From NCBI RefSeq assembly GCF_020382885.2, contig NC_058506.1:10580318-10644317 (forward strand): a stretch of DNA of 64,000 nt, written 5' to 3'. A program made the position numbers and the translations under genes. This DNA comes from Scatophagus argus (taxonomy: Eukaryota > Chordata > Actinopteri > Scatophagidae). Within the stretch, counting starts at the first letter, position 1. Each line of letters starts with the position of its first letter. Below, one piece after another: positions 1 through 23,734 of the stretch. The notes beneath the pieces are model-generated. The model worked only from the letters and a program-made list of their open reading frames with translations. It did not search any database and was not told the DNA's origin.

Positions 1-1442
1 CAGCAACCAAACCAAGCCCCGTATCTGTCCCAACTTCATCTTCAACTTCTTCAGATAAAATTCCTCCTACGACTGAACCTCCTTCTCTACCAGTCTCGTT
101 AGATAAGATGCCTCCCGTTCCCACAGCAACTCCGGCTCCTGGCAGTCATGCTGTTGTTTCTACAGCATCCCTGACACCTCCTGCTCCAGGTCAGATCCCA
201 GTCTCTCAGTCTAAAACCCCTCCTGCTCCTGCTCAAATCCCAATGTTTGTATCTAAAGATTCACCTGCTCCTGCTCAAATACAAGTTTCTCAATCTAAAG
301 CCCCTCCTGCCCCTATTCAGATCCCAGTTTCTGTATCTAAAGACCTTTCTTTCCCTGCTCAGATCCCAGTTTCTGTATCTAAAGATCCTCCTGTCCCTGC
401 TCATATACAGATTTCTGTCTCTAAAGGTGCCCCCGCTCCTGCTCAGATTGAAGTTTCTCAATCTAAAGTGCCCACCTCCTCTGCTCAGATTCCAGTTTCT
501 GTATCTAAAGACCCTCCTGCCCCTGCTCAAATCCCAGTTTCGATATCTAAAAACCTTTCTTCCCCTGCTCAAATACAATTTTCTGTGTCTAAAGATCCCC
601 CTGCTGCTGCTCAAATTCAAGTTTCTCAACCTAAAGCCCCTTCTCCTCCTGCTCAGATCCCAGTTTCTGTATCTACTGACCCTTTTGCCCCTGTTTGTAT
701 CCCAATATCTGTATCTAAAGACCCTCCAGCTACTGCTCAGATCCCAATTTCTCAATCTAAAGCCCCTACCTCTGCCCCTGTCACTTGCCCTGTCACTTCT
801 CTGCCCTCTACCCCTGCACCTCGGTTGAGTGAGGCTACAGCCTCTGCTACAATGAAAGGCAGTGGACAGGCATCGGCAGATGGGCAACTGGCTAGTCCAG
901 GTTGCACAGAAGCCCAGGGGGCCCAGACAGTGCCATCTAAAACAGATGAGTACAATGAGTCACGAACAAACCTCCAGGGCCCCTCAAAAGAAAGGAGGAC
1001 ACCACATGGAAAGACATCAGGACTTAGCAAAATACCTGTAGTTGGAGGGGGCAGAGTAGGCAAAATACCAGTCCGGGAAAGTCACCATGTTGATGATGAG
1101 GCAAGCAGGGACCCACCTACTCCTGTGCGCGAAGAAGAGAGGCCCCATTTCAACTCACATGATCTAGGGAGCAAAGATAAAATCAGTGATGCTGGGGTTA
1201 TTGTGCCCACCCCAAAACACACCCAGGAGGAGAGTCAGCAGCCTCCTCAGCCAAAAGTCCTCACCAGTTTACCGCGTGACTCAAAGATCCCTGTGAAACA
1301 TGGCACGCAGTCTCACACTGCCTCTCAAATCCCTCAAGCTAAAGAACCCCCTCGCACCAAGATACCCGTGTCCAAGGTTCCTGTCCGCAGGGTTGGTAAT
1401 AAACCTGCAGCTGCGGCTGGCAGCAACCAGATAAGAAAATAA
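1..1442 (+). CDS. 3' end of an unidentified proline/serine-rich protein (partial, 5' end outside the window)
   Basis: The frame is open from base 3 to the TAA at 1440-1442, about 479 residues, and continues beyond the left edge, so the ATG at 108 is not a real start. Residues 58-253 (bases 174-761) are fourteen tandem 14-residue units of the type xPPAPAQIPVSVSK, followed by a Thr/Pro/Ser stretch. The last 140 residues are basic and hold repeated KIPV motifs (LSKIPV, GKIPVR, DSKIPVK, RTKIPVSKVPVRR). S/T-x-I-P in a basic, Pro/Ser-rich context is the known EB1-binding (SxIP) motif of microtubule plus-end proteins, so a cytoskeletal role is possible; this is inference. No catalytic domain is visible and I do not recognise the family. 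The gene is convergent with phldb2. Confidence 0.72.
   Translation, partial: ATKPSPVSVPTSSSTSSDKIPPTTEPPSLPVSLDKMPPVPTATPAPGSHAVVSTASLTPPAPGQIPVSQSKTPPAPAQIPMFVSKDSPAPAQIQVSQSKAPPAPIQIPVSVSKDLSFPAQIPVSVSKDPPVPAHIQISVSKGAPAPAQIEVSQSKVPTSSAQIPVSVSKDPPAPAQIPVSISKNLSSPAQIQFSVSKDPPAAAQIQVSQPKAPSPPAQIPVSVSTDPFAPVCIPISVSKDPPATAQIPISQSKAPTSAPVTCPVTSLPSTPAPRLSEATASATMKGSGQASADGQLASPGCTEAQGAQTVPSKTDEYNESRTNLQGPSKERRTPHGKTSGLSKIPVVGGGRVGKIPVRESHHVDDEASRDPPTPVREEERPHFNSHDLGSKDKISDAGVIVPTPKHTQEESQQPPQPKVLTSLPRDSKIPVKHGTQSHTASQIPQAKEPPRTKIPVSKVPVRRVGNKPAAAAGSNQIRK
174..761 (+). repeat. Coding minisatellite, 14 tandem copies of 42 bp
   Basis: Each 42-base unit encodes 14 residues ending in SK, SQSK or SVSK around a central AQIP/AQIQ core. 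All fourteen units keep the frame with no indels. Units alternate loosely between SVSK and SQSK endings, and first residues vary (D, A, N, V, G, T). The absence of stop codons in other frames produces long shadow ORFs across this stretch. Confidence 0.85.
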
Positions 1443-2399
1443 AACGATGGACTGAATAAATTAACAACACAGATTATGGCTTTGACTGCAACTGTTTTCC
1501 AACATAACTGCACGGCCATCCTTTTTTAATTCATCTTTCTATACTGTAATTCTTGGCTCGTCTCTCTGTCATCTCTTGGCTTCACTACACCATAATCAAC
1601 AGTAACAGAGTCAAGGAGGCTGACAGCACTCAAGCACAAAACATCTCCACAGGGAGCCAAAGCAACAAGCCTGGTTCTCTGGTGCTGAGCCAACTGGACA
1701 TGCACTCAGGAAAGGTTCAGGGTCACACCTGAACACACAGCAGCATCGGTAACTAAGGATAAGCAAGATTAAAGGTCTTCTGGGAACACAGTCACACACA
1801 CAACATGGGAGAGTGCCTTTTTAAGGGTGCTTTTCCTACAGACCCTCAGAATTTGTTCAGTCTTTTCTACAGTACTTTTAACTTTTGTTACTCCCACTTT
1901 TTCTAGGAACTGTCAAACCTTTTGGTCTTTCTTTCCAGCAAGTCTCTTTGATAATAACCAGTCCCTTTACATTTTTATTTATGTCAGGAGAACAACTGCA
2001 GGAGCTGTATAGATAAATGCAAAACAACCAAATTTACATTCCACATCTATCTTTGGATGTATGTAGCAGAAAACGTGCCATTAATTTTTGTACAAGATGT
2101 TGAACTGTACATCGCCTGTGTGTTCACCTGCTCATATGTAACATGATCTGATCTCACTGTGAACTCTGGGAGAGACTGGTTTTGAGGGAGAAAAGGAAAT
2201 ATATCTACTTCAAGTGAAATGGACAGCGGACAGTAGCCATTGTGAATGGCACTGTGGACATCTAAGAAAGACAGATGATGCTGAGATGAGATCTCCAGCC
2301 CTTATACTGGCACATCCTTCCTTTAACCCACTTATACTCAGATGAGAACAATATGTCTGTGTATAGTCTCATCTATGTTGTTCTGTTTCCTATTTAATC

Positions 2400-2405
2400 A
2401 ATAAA
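2400..2405 (+). promoter_or_regulatory. Candidate polyadenylation signal of the 5' proline-rich gene
   Basis: A canonical AATAAA lies about 960 bases after the stop codon. An earlier AATAAA at 1455-1460 is only 13 bases past the stop and is less likely to be the main site. Confidence 0.4.
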
Positions 2406-4847
2406 ACAATATGAGTACTTAGCAAGATGAGATATGTTTTAAGCTGTCAGTTATATCCTATTTCCATATTGTAGCAGTTTGCAGACAGATAAGGAACATG
2501 AGCACGTATAAAGGATTTACTGGCTCCGTATTAAATGGGACTACGTCATTTCTTGAGTTAATCTTATGTAGAAGGAAATTACATAACTCTGTTATCTAAA
2601 GAAATGTGAAAGATCAGAGTGAAGGCCACAGTCAAATATTTGATATTTTATTGACAAACCCCCACAGTGGCTTACCATCTTACTACAGCCTGGGCTCAGA
2701 TTGTCCTCACAGGAACACGATTCCAGCAGCATCCACACTCAAAGCTCACTGACCTGAATAGCGAGCACATGAATGTCAGCAGAGCCCGGCCAATCAGCCG
2801 CGAGGGAGACCGCTTAACATGCGTACCTTATTATCAGGAAAAGGGTTTGGGAATGTGTGTCACTGCTATTCTTAGTGTGAAATGCATCTGATGCATGTGC
2901 TGAATAATGCTCCAAAGACTGAGAGGATCATTTGAGTTAAACAAGAACAAAATGTAATTATTTGGACACAAAATGCTGAAAAGCAACTATAACAGTTACT
3001 CGTGGTGAGAGTAAAAACCTCAGGTTAAGGTAGAGAAACTCATCCGAGTCATGGGGTAACAGAACTCTTTATTAAGAGAGGTCTGATGTTCAGAATTTGG
3101 AGTAAAGAACAGAGTTTTTTTTTTGTCTTTTTTTAATAACAACAACAGCATTGCGGAGGTGACACAAAAAGACCTCTGTTTGCTTTAGGAAGCCAGGGGC
3201 TCCAAGCCGAGAAGAGAGGACCATCATTTGCTGGAAAAAAACACGAGGATTTCAGCATATCAGGTGCTGATACAGACCGCAGAGGGTAAAATCATCTCCC
3301 TGGGAAAAGAACAGTTTGCCCCTGAGGTTATGACCCAACGCAGGTTTGCTTTTTGTTAACACCTGCGATTTGGTATTGAACATTTAAAAACAGACTTAAA
3401 CAGCACATAGATTTTTAAATCACACCCGTCAGAGCAGAGATCACATTGGTTATGAGACCTCACATTGCAGTGTAATAAATTGCATTATGCTCTCCATTAC
3501 AGGAAACCGGGGGCATGAATGTGAGTGCAGCAGTTTTAATGAGGAAACTGAAAGACACATTCAGTGAATGCTGCCTTTTGTCAACATTCATTCACATGAT
3601 TTTCCTTGCAATGTGGCTTTCATGCTTGTACTCTACGATATAGCAGCAATAGCCTTGAGTGAAGTGCAACCACTAAACTTGTTGGAATAAACTTTTGATC
3701 CACATTGCATAAGTGTACCTCTATCAGTTGTTTGTGTGTCTTTGAGGCCAGCTCCTCACCTCAAGTATGTCATACAAGTCACAGCACCCATGATGCATTG
3801 AGGCCACCATGGCTTTCTATGGCCTGTATGTTTCTGTACGTGTTTGTGTCTGTTTCAGCCTCTGGAGAGATGGTGTGCCTCTTTAGAACCTAATTTAGCA
3901 TGCCTCATTCTGTGTTTCCATGCCAACCCCACTAGGTCAACCAATGAGAGGCTGTGAATGTCCGGAGGAGGAGTTTAAATCACGAGTGTCTTAATGAGCA
4001 GACTCATAGTATATAGTATAGTAGTATAGTATAGTATACATGTTAATAAGACCAGTTATTATGTCTTTCAAATTTTAAATGAATTATTGAGTTATAACAT
4101 TTTAGTGTATCACAGTAGTGCTTCATTAAAATATTCTGAGACATGCTTTCACTTTAACAATTTGCTTCCTCACTTTTCTGCACTGACCTGAGCTGAACCA
4201 GCTAAGTAGAAAAAAGAAATTGACAGTGCTGGCTTTTCTGTCAGTGAGTGCACTCTTTAAAAAAGCAGATCAGACACACTTGCAGATATGATGGCTAAAA
4301 GTATTGATGTATTTATTGAATGTGCTGTCAAAAAGCTCTAAAATGTGGAAAGTAAAGTGAGGATTTTCTTCTGAAAAGGGCCGCACTACATTGTACCTAA
4401 GACAGAATTACGTTCCCAGAAAGTTTTTGATACATTTTATGTACTTTTCAGATATAATGGTAACTGATGAAATAGGCCAAAATGTAATGGTGCTGCTGAC
4501 TCTATCATAAGGCTATCATAAGATACATAAAACCTTAAGATATTTGATGAAAATGTTTAGTTTCACTGCACTACAGGGTCATTTTGCAGCCCAAAATAAT
4601 GAAGCTGTTGATTCCCTTGGTGATGCATTACATAACAGTGTAAACATAATGCTATGGAACTCAATATCCATGGGAAACACATCATCATTCTATGTGTAAT
4701 TCATAAAGCTTCTTTTCAGTGCTCCTACACACAAAACAAAAACTCGGCACAGCACGGTCAGGTTTTAACAGACTGTGAAACACTATCCTGATGTTCAGCA
4801 GACAAAATAAGAAAACATTTCACAAACATTATTCAAAATCAGAATTA

Positions 4848-4853
4848 TTTATT
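4848..4853 (-). promoter_or_regulatory. phldb2: Candidate polyadenylation signal of phldb2
   Basis: AATAAA on the minus strand, about 1.76 kb after the phldb2 stop. A second one at 4312-4317 is equally plausible. Both are ordinary matches in AT-rich sequence. Confidence 0.25.
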
Positions 4854-6609
4854 CTTATTTGTATTTAAAAAATGTCAGCTATAAAATCCTGTAGCATAGC
4901 TTGATTAAAATTGCCATTGTTCATACACAAAAGATAAATCACTAAATTTATTCAAAAATATAGAAATGCAGCCATTTGCTTGGTTTCAAGGCTTGTGTCT
5001 CACAGACGAAAGATTGAGGATGAGGTGTTACCATGACGGATACCTACAGGCATTCACTGAGAAGCATCCGGCAAAGGCAACAACTCACCTGTATTCTGTA
5101 AAGCAACAACAGAACACATTTATCTTTCAAATACAATCAGACTGGTGCAATTAGTCAAAGAAGATACACATCAAATATATGGATGTTATAACACATTAAA
5201 AACAAAATTATAAAAATTATTTTGTCTTCCACATCATAATAATGATTCATGGTTTGCTTCTAAAAAGCAAAAATTTCAATCTTACATGTGCTTGTAAATA
5301 CATAAATTTGATACATAACCAACAGAATATACGGATCACCGATGCTTCATTCTTTTACTAACTGCTCAGTTACTGAAGCGAGCATGGGTCAACCTGCCAG
5401 AGCATTACGTCATTTAAATAAAATAACTGTGCACTGAGGACCTCTGCTGGTGAAAAAGCATAATGCAATGCTAAAGAACACAAGGGTGACGCAGTACATA
5501 TAGTATCACTGCTGCACAACATGGCCTCGACATATCTGGACTGTAGCCTCCACTGTGGTAGGCATGATACAAAATACCATTGTTACAGGGGCAAATGTTC
5601 TACTTTTATGAGTAAAATAGTAGCCAAAAATAACACTCACATATAAAAAAAAAGTGCCTACAATCATCTCATCTCAATCTTTTGAATCTTTTTGCATATG
5701 TGTATAGAAGAAAAGCCCAAAATAAGACTCACTCGGATGAAAGTGATGCAAACAGAGATGATTCTGGTTTGAAGGAATACTGATGGTAGACATTCAGGTC
5801 AGCTTTAAACAAGCAGACGAGATCAGCTTATGCTGGTAGTCTGGCAGCAGCAATCAAAACACTTATATAATACCCATTTGAAAATAAGCAACAATACAGA
5901 AATTATTAGTGTGCATTCTCATTCATTCCACAGATGCAGATACACACAGATACAGATGGGTTGATTTTTGTCTGGGACCCACTGATTCAACCTGATGTTC
6001 AAAGCAAATAAAGTCTGACTAAGATACAGAAGGTGGGGACCAACCAGAGGTAGAGAGGAGAGAACAAAAGCTTTATAGAAATCTGTAGAGAGATATGCAT
6101 CTGCTATAGAGAAGCAGCATCAGTATGCAGCACGGTTTAAAGGTGTAGCACATGTTGGGTTTCTGATCATGTAGGAGCTTCCCAGATCAGATCCCTGATG
6201 CTTTCACTAATCATAAGCCAAACAAACAGAGCGAGTACGAGACAAGCAGAAATGTTTTTACATAGAATGAGAAAATTGGAAAATGTAACAGTTAAATTGT
6301 TAAGATTTAGTGACATTTCAGTTGCTCAAGGTACATTAACACATAAAAATATAACTGAATAGCTTAAATATGAGAGTTGTGTATCAACTCATTTGATCTA
6401 TTATACATGATTACATTACTTTTGAGCAAATAGTACAAGTGTAAACTTTTCTGTAAATTTTTTGTTGACCTGATGAAGATCCCTCTCAGCTCTGCACAAC
6501 ACGTGTTTGCTGTTCCGTTGATACGAGCAGAACGTGGGAAATCTTCTCGTGTGACACAGTGTTGACCAGAGAAATGTAGTGATGTGAAACTCTGATCTGC
6601 TGGCATCAG

Positions 6610-18177
<11,568 letters not shown>

Positions 18178-18248
18178 CACACTGACCTCCTTTCTCTGAT
18201 TCAGTCTGAGGATGCAGGATTCAGCCAGGCGCTATGTGCTTTGTTCCA

Positions 18249-19175
18249 CTGGAAGAAGAAATCAATATGAAACTCACAAACGTGAATAAACTGTTAAAGG
18301 ACCCTGTATAAAACACTGATCCTAAGCTATACCGAGTGGAATGAAAGTAAATACTGCAGGCAACATTACAACCTTATAGAACAGCATCTTTCAGACAGAA
18401 ACAAAAGAACATCAAAGGAAGATGAATCCATGCTTCTTAAAACTCTACAACAATGCCTCAATTCAAGCAGATATTTCAGATGTGCATATTTAAACGGAAA
18501 GAAAGAAACTTTCCTCAAGACTAAGTAGGAAAACAGACCAAGAGGAAAGTTTTTATGCCTGTCTCAGAGTTACCAATAAAAGGCAAGTTAGAAAAGCAGC
18601 ACTCTGTGCTGTAATTGATCTTTTAGCCCCAAACTCATGACCAGTCCACAAAAGTATTCCCTCAGAGCACCAGACTCATCAAGACAGCAGCCAAAGTCAG
18701 TCGCTCGGGCGGGTAAATGTGGACTGGGATTGCTTAAGGACCTGTGGTGTGCAGCTCATGCTGAAACCATTAGTCCATTGACTGAAAATTGATTTCAAAC
18801 AAAGACACGAAACATTTTAAAATAAGTAATTAAATAAATTAAATATTTGCAGGTCTTAACTTCCTTGTCACTCTTTCATATCATAAATACTTTTTTCTCT
18901 TTTGGTCTCTGAGCAAATAATTAACTTGAACATCATAAACTATTCAATAGAATGAATGATGATGACATTTTTTTCCAGTGAAAAGCCACCAACTGCACAA
19001 AAATAAAGACTTACTTTCTCTGAGAACAAAAGAAATAATTAAATCAAATGAAGCAAAGAAAACGACAATCTGGGTTTAACTAACATTAACTCAGAAAGAT
19101 CAGATTGAGTGATGATATTGTCACAGTGATACAAAAACAAGACTTTAAAAAGCCAGACTGTTTCCTGAGTCCACA

Positions 19176-19229
<54 letters not shown>

Positions 19230-19936
19230 GCAGAGAAAGACAGAGATGGCTGATCTAAGATTTTCTGGTCCTGCTGTCTGGTGAGAGGGCCTACAGGAAG
19301 GAGGGTGTCCTTTTACACAGTCACACAATCAATCAGCATGAGTTCATTCTCCAGAAAGCCTGAAAAAAACAGAGGGGGAGAAACCCCAGCCTCATGTAAG
19401 GAGAGAGAGTTTTTACTGCAAGCAGCCAGCAGAGTAGTACAGATCATAAACACAGAGAGATGTAAACAGTTTGAGGACTGGTCAGTGATAACATGTTTCT
19501 CATCTGACGTGTGCTAACCCTGTGAAGATAAATACTTTCCCATTGTGTAAGACTCAAACTGCTGTTGCCTTCCCTTACTGTCCACACATAACATATTCTT
19601 TATTTTCAGGTTTGTAAAGGATGTTAGCTTTAAAATGAATAAGGGCATGCATCTTGCAATTATTTTCCCTCATAATTTTCATGTAAAATCATATAAAAGC
19701 AGCAAATGTATTCAAATGGATTTTTGGGAGGCTTCAGCTACTTCTGCACACCATCATTTCACCTTTAAAATCACTGCACCACTTTTGCATTAGCAACTCA
19801 TTTGCATTAATACACATCCATGCACACACACACAGTCAAAAGTGTGACCATTGATTTGTGACATCCACTTTTTTCAATGAATGAGTAAACATTAAGTGAG
19901 ACCCGGCACATTTCACCCTCTTAACAAAGGCAAATA
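18249..19936. other. phldb2 5' UTR intron or upstream sequence
   Basis: No coding exon seen. An acceptor (CTTCTTCCAG on the minus strand) at about 18249 shows that the first coding exon of phldb2 is preceded by at least one non-coding exon further right, whose position I could not fix. The stretch contains a (CA)n microsatellite at 19177-19228. Confidence 0.45.
19177..19228. repeat. (CA)n microsatellite
   Basis: About 26 uninterrupted CA dinucleotides. It gives artificial Cys/Val ORFs on the minus strand. Confidence 0.95.
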
Positions 19937-20105
19937 CAGTGGTGTGAAAAAGTGTTCACCTCCTTTGTGGTTTCTTATTTTTGTGTATGTTTGTCGTTTA
20001 AATGTTTCAGATCAAACAAATTGAAATATTAGACAAAGATAACACAAGTAAACACAAAATGCAGTTTCTAAATGAAGGTGTTTATTATTAAAGGGAAAAA
20101 AAAAC
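19937..20105 (+). repeat. Left terminal inverted repeat of the Tc1 element
   Basis: Pairs with 21235-21411 in inverse orientation. Both arms share the outer CAGTGGTGTGAAAAAGTGTT and the inner block with ACACAAAATGCAGTTTCTAA. The arms differ by scattered substitutions and small indels. Confidence 0.85.
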
Positions 20106-20124
20106 AAACAAACCTACCCTAAAC

Positions 20125-21227
20125 CTAATAACTGGTTAAGCCACCCTTAGCAGCAACAACCGCAATCAAGTGTTTGCAATAACTGGAAATGAGTCTTACA
20201 GCACTGTGGAGGAATTCTGGCCTACTCATCGTTGCAGAATTGTAATTCAGCCACATTAGAGGGTTTTCAAGCATGAACCGCCTTTTTAAGGTCATACCAC
20301 AGCATCTCAATCGTATTCAAGTCGGGACCTTGACTAGGCCACTCAAAAGTCTTCATTTTGTTTTTCTTAAGCCATTCAGAGGTGGACTTGCTAGTGTGTT
20401 TTGGGTCATTGTCCTGCTGCAGAACCCAAGTGCGCTTCAGCTTGAGATCACGAACAGATGGCTGGACATTCTCCTTCAGGATGTTTTGGTAGACAGCAGA
20501 ATTCATGGTTCCATTTACCACAGCAAGTCTTCCAGGTCCTGAGGCAGCAAAACAACCCCAGACCATCACACTACCACCAACATGTTTTACTGTTGGTATG
20601 ATGTTCCTCTTCTGAAATGCTGTTACTTTTACACCAGATGTCATGGGACACACACCTTCCAAAGAGTTCGACTTTTGTCTCGTCAGTCCACAGAGTATTT
20701 TCCCCAAAGCCTTGGGGATCACCAAGATGTTTTCTGGCAAAACTGAGATGCACCTTTATATTCCTTTTGCTCAGCAGTGGTTTTCGTCCTGGAACTCTGC
20801 CATGCAGGCCATTGTTGCCCGGTCTCTTTCTTATGGTGGAGTCATGAACACTGACCTTATCTGAGGCAAGTGACGCCTGCAGTTCTTTGGATGTTGCTCT
20901 GGGGTCTTTTGTGACCTCTTGGATGAGTCGTCGCTGCGCTTTTGGGGTAAATTTGGTCACTCCTGGAAAGGTTCACTGTTCCATGTTTTTGCCATTTGTG
21001 GATATTGGCTCTCACTGTGGTTCACTGGAGTCCTGAAGCTTTAAAAATGGCTTTATAACCTTTTCCAGACTGATAGATCTCAAGATCCCAATTACACTAT
21101 TTCTCATTTGTTCCTGAATTTCCTTGGATCGCAGTATGATGTCTGGCTTTTGAGGATCTTTTGGTCTACTCTGCTCTGTCAGGCAGGTCCTATTTAAGTG
21201 ATTTCTTGATTTGGGCCGGGGGGGCAT
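20125..21227 (-). pseudogene. Tc1-type transposase remnant
   Basis: Transposase-like segments occur in at least four different reading frames along the minus strand: an N-terminal part (21227-21012), a middle part with the helix-turn-helix linker and start of the DDE domain (20960-20640), a catalytic part with VMVWGCFAASGPG, LQQDNDPKHTSK and WPSQGPDLNTIEMLW (20740-20267), and a short C-terminal end (20310-20125). The D-x-DPKHTS and PSQGPDLN blocks are diagnostic of Tc1 transposases. Frameshifts and gaps between segments make it non-functional. Confidence 0.9.
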
Positions 21228-21234
21228 GTAGGTA

Positions 21235-21411
21235 TAGATTTATTTCCCCCTTTAATTATAAAAACCTTCATTTAGAAACTGCATTTTGTGTTCACTTGTG
21301 TTATTTTTGTCCAATATTTCAATTTGTTAGACGATCTCAAATATTTAAGTGTGACAAACATACACAAAAATAAGCAATCACGAAGGGGGCGAACACTTTT
21401 TCACACCACTG
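21235..21411 (-). repeat. Right terminal inverted repeat of the Tc1 element
   Basis: Inverse partner of 19937-20105. Divergence between the arms, for example CACCTCCTTTGTGG against CGCCCCCTTCGTGA, indicates an old insertion. Confidence 0.85.
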
Positions 21412-21837
21412 TAATTCATTTGGTCAAGTCATTTTTCTGATGTTTTTGTAATTTATATAACCTGCTCTACATCTGGCAACAACTGGGCATGCAGTATGAC
21501 GTGATTAACAATATACTTATCGGTGCTTAAACTTAACTTTAAAGTGCTGTAAAGTCTGACTTAAAGCGGTGTATGTAAGACGAAATGCAGCCCTGTGATG
21601 TTCCCGCAGCATCCCTGTTTGTACCAACAGGACACATGGAGCCGACTGAACCCACTTCAGCGTAAAATAAAACCAACTAACCTTTGAATTCTGTTCCATT
21701 CACATAGTTGCTCCAGAGTTTATTGGTGTCTCTTCTCCCAGAAAATGAAGTCCTCTTTCTCCCTGTCTCTCTCTCTTTCTCACTCTCTCTATATGAAACA
21801 GCAGAGTAAAGTCTTCGCATGACAAAGGATCAGACAG

Positions 21838-21926
21838 GAGACCCTCTCCCCTCCTCTCCCCTCCTCTCCTTTCCCCTCCTCTCCCCTCCTCTCCTCTCCC
21901 CTCCTCTCCCCTCCTCTCCCCTCCCA
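21838..21926. repeat. Polypyrimidine CTCCC/CTCTC minisatellite
   Basis: About 90 bases made only of C and T on the plus strand, in variants of CTCCCCTCCTCTC. Such purine/pyrimidine mirror tracts can adopt triplex structure; that is general knowledge and is not shown here. Confidence 0.85.
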
Positions 21927-23728
21927 CATGAAATCTGCTCAGAGGTGCTTACTTTGCAGCATCAGGTTCAGTTGCTGCCCCTCTCTGGTTACACAGAAAA
22001 TTGTCTTGATGTAGACAAGCAAAGGGGCAAATAGGCAAGAACGTAGGAGTGAAAGAAGCATCATGAGGCCTATTAGCTTCAATTCTTAGTGTCTGTAAAG
22101 GAATCAGTATGTTTATCTCTTCGAACGGCAGAGATTTGTCTTTGTCTGCAGCTGATTCTGATCTTTGACCTGATCTATAAGCTCCAGTGTCATGTTATCA
22201 TTATGTCATATTATTGCGCTTCTGTACACGTCATGTGACTCCGTCTAATCTCCCCCCTTTAACCGTCATGGACTGTACTGTTTGGGCTTCACATTTTACT
22301 TACAGTGGGAACAGTTTCACTGCTGTCTGGCCAAATTGGTCACAAAAAAAAACAAAACTGGTTTCAGTTTTCACATCTAGAAGTCTTCAGACAATGTGTG
22401 TTTTCTGTGGGAGAAAAAGCAACAGTCTGCAGGAGCATATGGCTTAAAAAGAGAATATTGCTGTAAAAAAAAGTTGACTCTTACACTGTTGTTTCAGCAG
22501 TGTGTGGGGGCGGGAGGAGGCCCCAATGCTGTGTTTGAAACAGAGCCAACTGCACTCCCCCTTTTGCCTGTGCAGACAACGAATGAAAAACCCCTTATGG
22601 TCAGAGACATTACACTCTGCATCATGGAGTATATCTAATACGCTGATCATTCACTGATCTAATACATTTACTTTAAAAACTGATAGCATGTGGATATTAA
22701 AGAAGTGAATCAAATGTGGAGAATAAAATAGCAAGTTCAGGGAGTAGAATGAATGAAAAGTCACTTTGGAAAAATCCCCTGAATCCCACTGAAAATCTTG
22801 AACCATCATACAAAAAACTCCAATTACATCATAGGGAGGGGGCTGTGGAGCGCAGCCTGGACGAGCTGATTACTTCCAGACGCAGAGCTGGGGTCTTTGT
22901 CATAAAAACACACAGACACACACACACACAAGTCTGTCTGCCTTATTCCTTTTTTACAGTTTCAGGAAAATAAAATGACACATATAAATCTCAGGTGGGT
23001 CTCATTTGAAAACTGGGACACTTTAAATTTATTACCAGCACAAAAAGTTAATTGTCATACAGCGCCGGAATGTTATTCCACTTCCTGTCCAAAGAAGGTT
23101 AAAGAAGAGATGGTTTTAAAAGTAACTGTACAGAACATTTGCTAACTGTTGCATGTGTTTGCGTTTTTTTTAAAACTGCCAACTGAAATAATGTGCAGTC
23201 AGCAAAGCCCGCGGAAAAAGTAGAGAAGAGGGGAAAACGATGGAAGAAAAAATTGGTGTGAGATTGTGGGAGTGGGTGTGTGATCAACTGTGGTAATTGT
23301 CGGGAGGTCTGAGTCACTGTGTGAGATGTCTCGAGTGTCTCACCCAATCACAAGAGGCCAAAGTCAATAGACAAGTTTTGGTGTCAAGTGGATCATTTAT
23401 GTTTGTTATGTTATGTTTTCTTTGGCTCTGTCGACTCGTCTATCGCTTTGCTCTTTTTTGTTTCCTCTCTGACTTGCTCCCTGCACTGGGGTACTTAGAC
23501 CCATGTGGCACAAAGTTTAATCTTCAGCTCAGCCTTCACACACCTGAACTATTTCAATTTATTTCCATATAACATGGCACAGGAACAAAACAAACCAATC
23601 CTAAGGCTATTTTGTGGAGTCACCCCACAGCTCATCTCCGTAAAGATGAACTAAAGCTATGAACAAAAAAAAAGATTCTGGAGTATTTTTTCTGAGAACG
23701 CTACAGAAAATATTGCAGTAAGTTTCTT

Positions 23729-23734
23729 TTTATT
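23729..23734 (-). promoter_or_regulatory. hhla2: Candidate polyadenylation signal of hhla2
   Basis: AATAAA on the minus strand about 200 bases after the stop codon at 23931-23933. Confidence 0.4.

Larger units (their letters stand above)
1443..6609. other. Two convergent 3' UTRs and intergenic sequence
   Basis: No coding exon was found here. The left part is the probable 3' UTR of the 5' gene, with AATAAA at 1455-1460 and 2400-2405. The right part is the probable 3' UTR of phldb2 on the minus strand, with AATAAA on that strand at 4848-4853 and 4312-4317. The rest is AT-rich with short ORFs that lack splice sites or recognisable protein content. A small TATAG-rich tract lies near 4008-4040. 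Confidence 0.5.
19937..21411 (-). mobile_element. Tc1/mariner-type DNA transposon, decayed
   Basis: The element starts CAGTGGTGTGAAAAAGTGTT and ends with the inverse CACACCACTG. It is flanked by TA on both sides (19935-19936 and 21412-21413), the Tc1 target dinucleotide. Terminal inverted repeats of roughly 165-175 bases enclose a minus-strand transposase with several frame breaks. Length is about 1.48 kb, close to full size for fish Tc1 elements. It lies between phldb2 and hhla2. The frame breaks make autonomous activity impossible. Confidence 0.93.

Noticed and set aside
247-887. Long ORFs in other frames, on both strands, over the proline-rich repeat
   Set aside because: They are shadows of the 42-bp repeat, which lacks stops in several frames. 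Their products are low-complexity Leu/Phe or Arg/Trp repeats.
19039-19328. Cys/Val repeat ORFs on the minus strand
   Set aside because: Artefacts of the (CA)n microsatellite.
21700-21927. Minus-strand ORF rich in Gly-Glu-Arg repeats
   Set aside because: It is a translation of the CT-rich minisatellite, with no splice or coding evidence.
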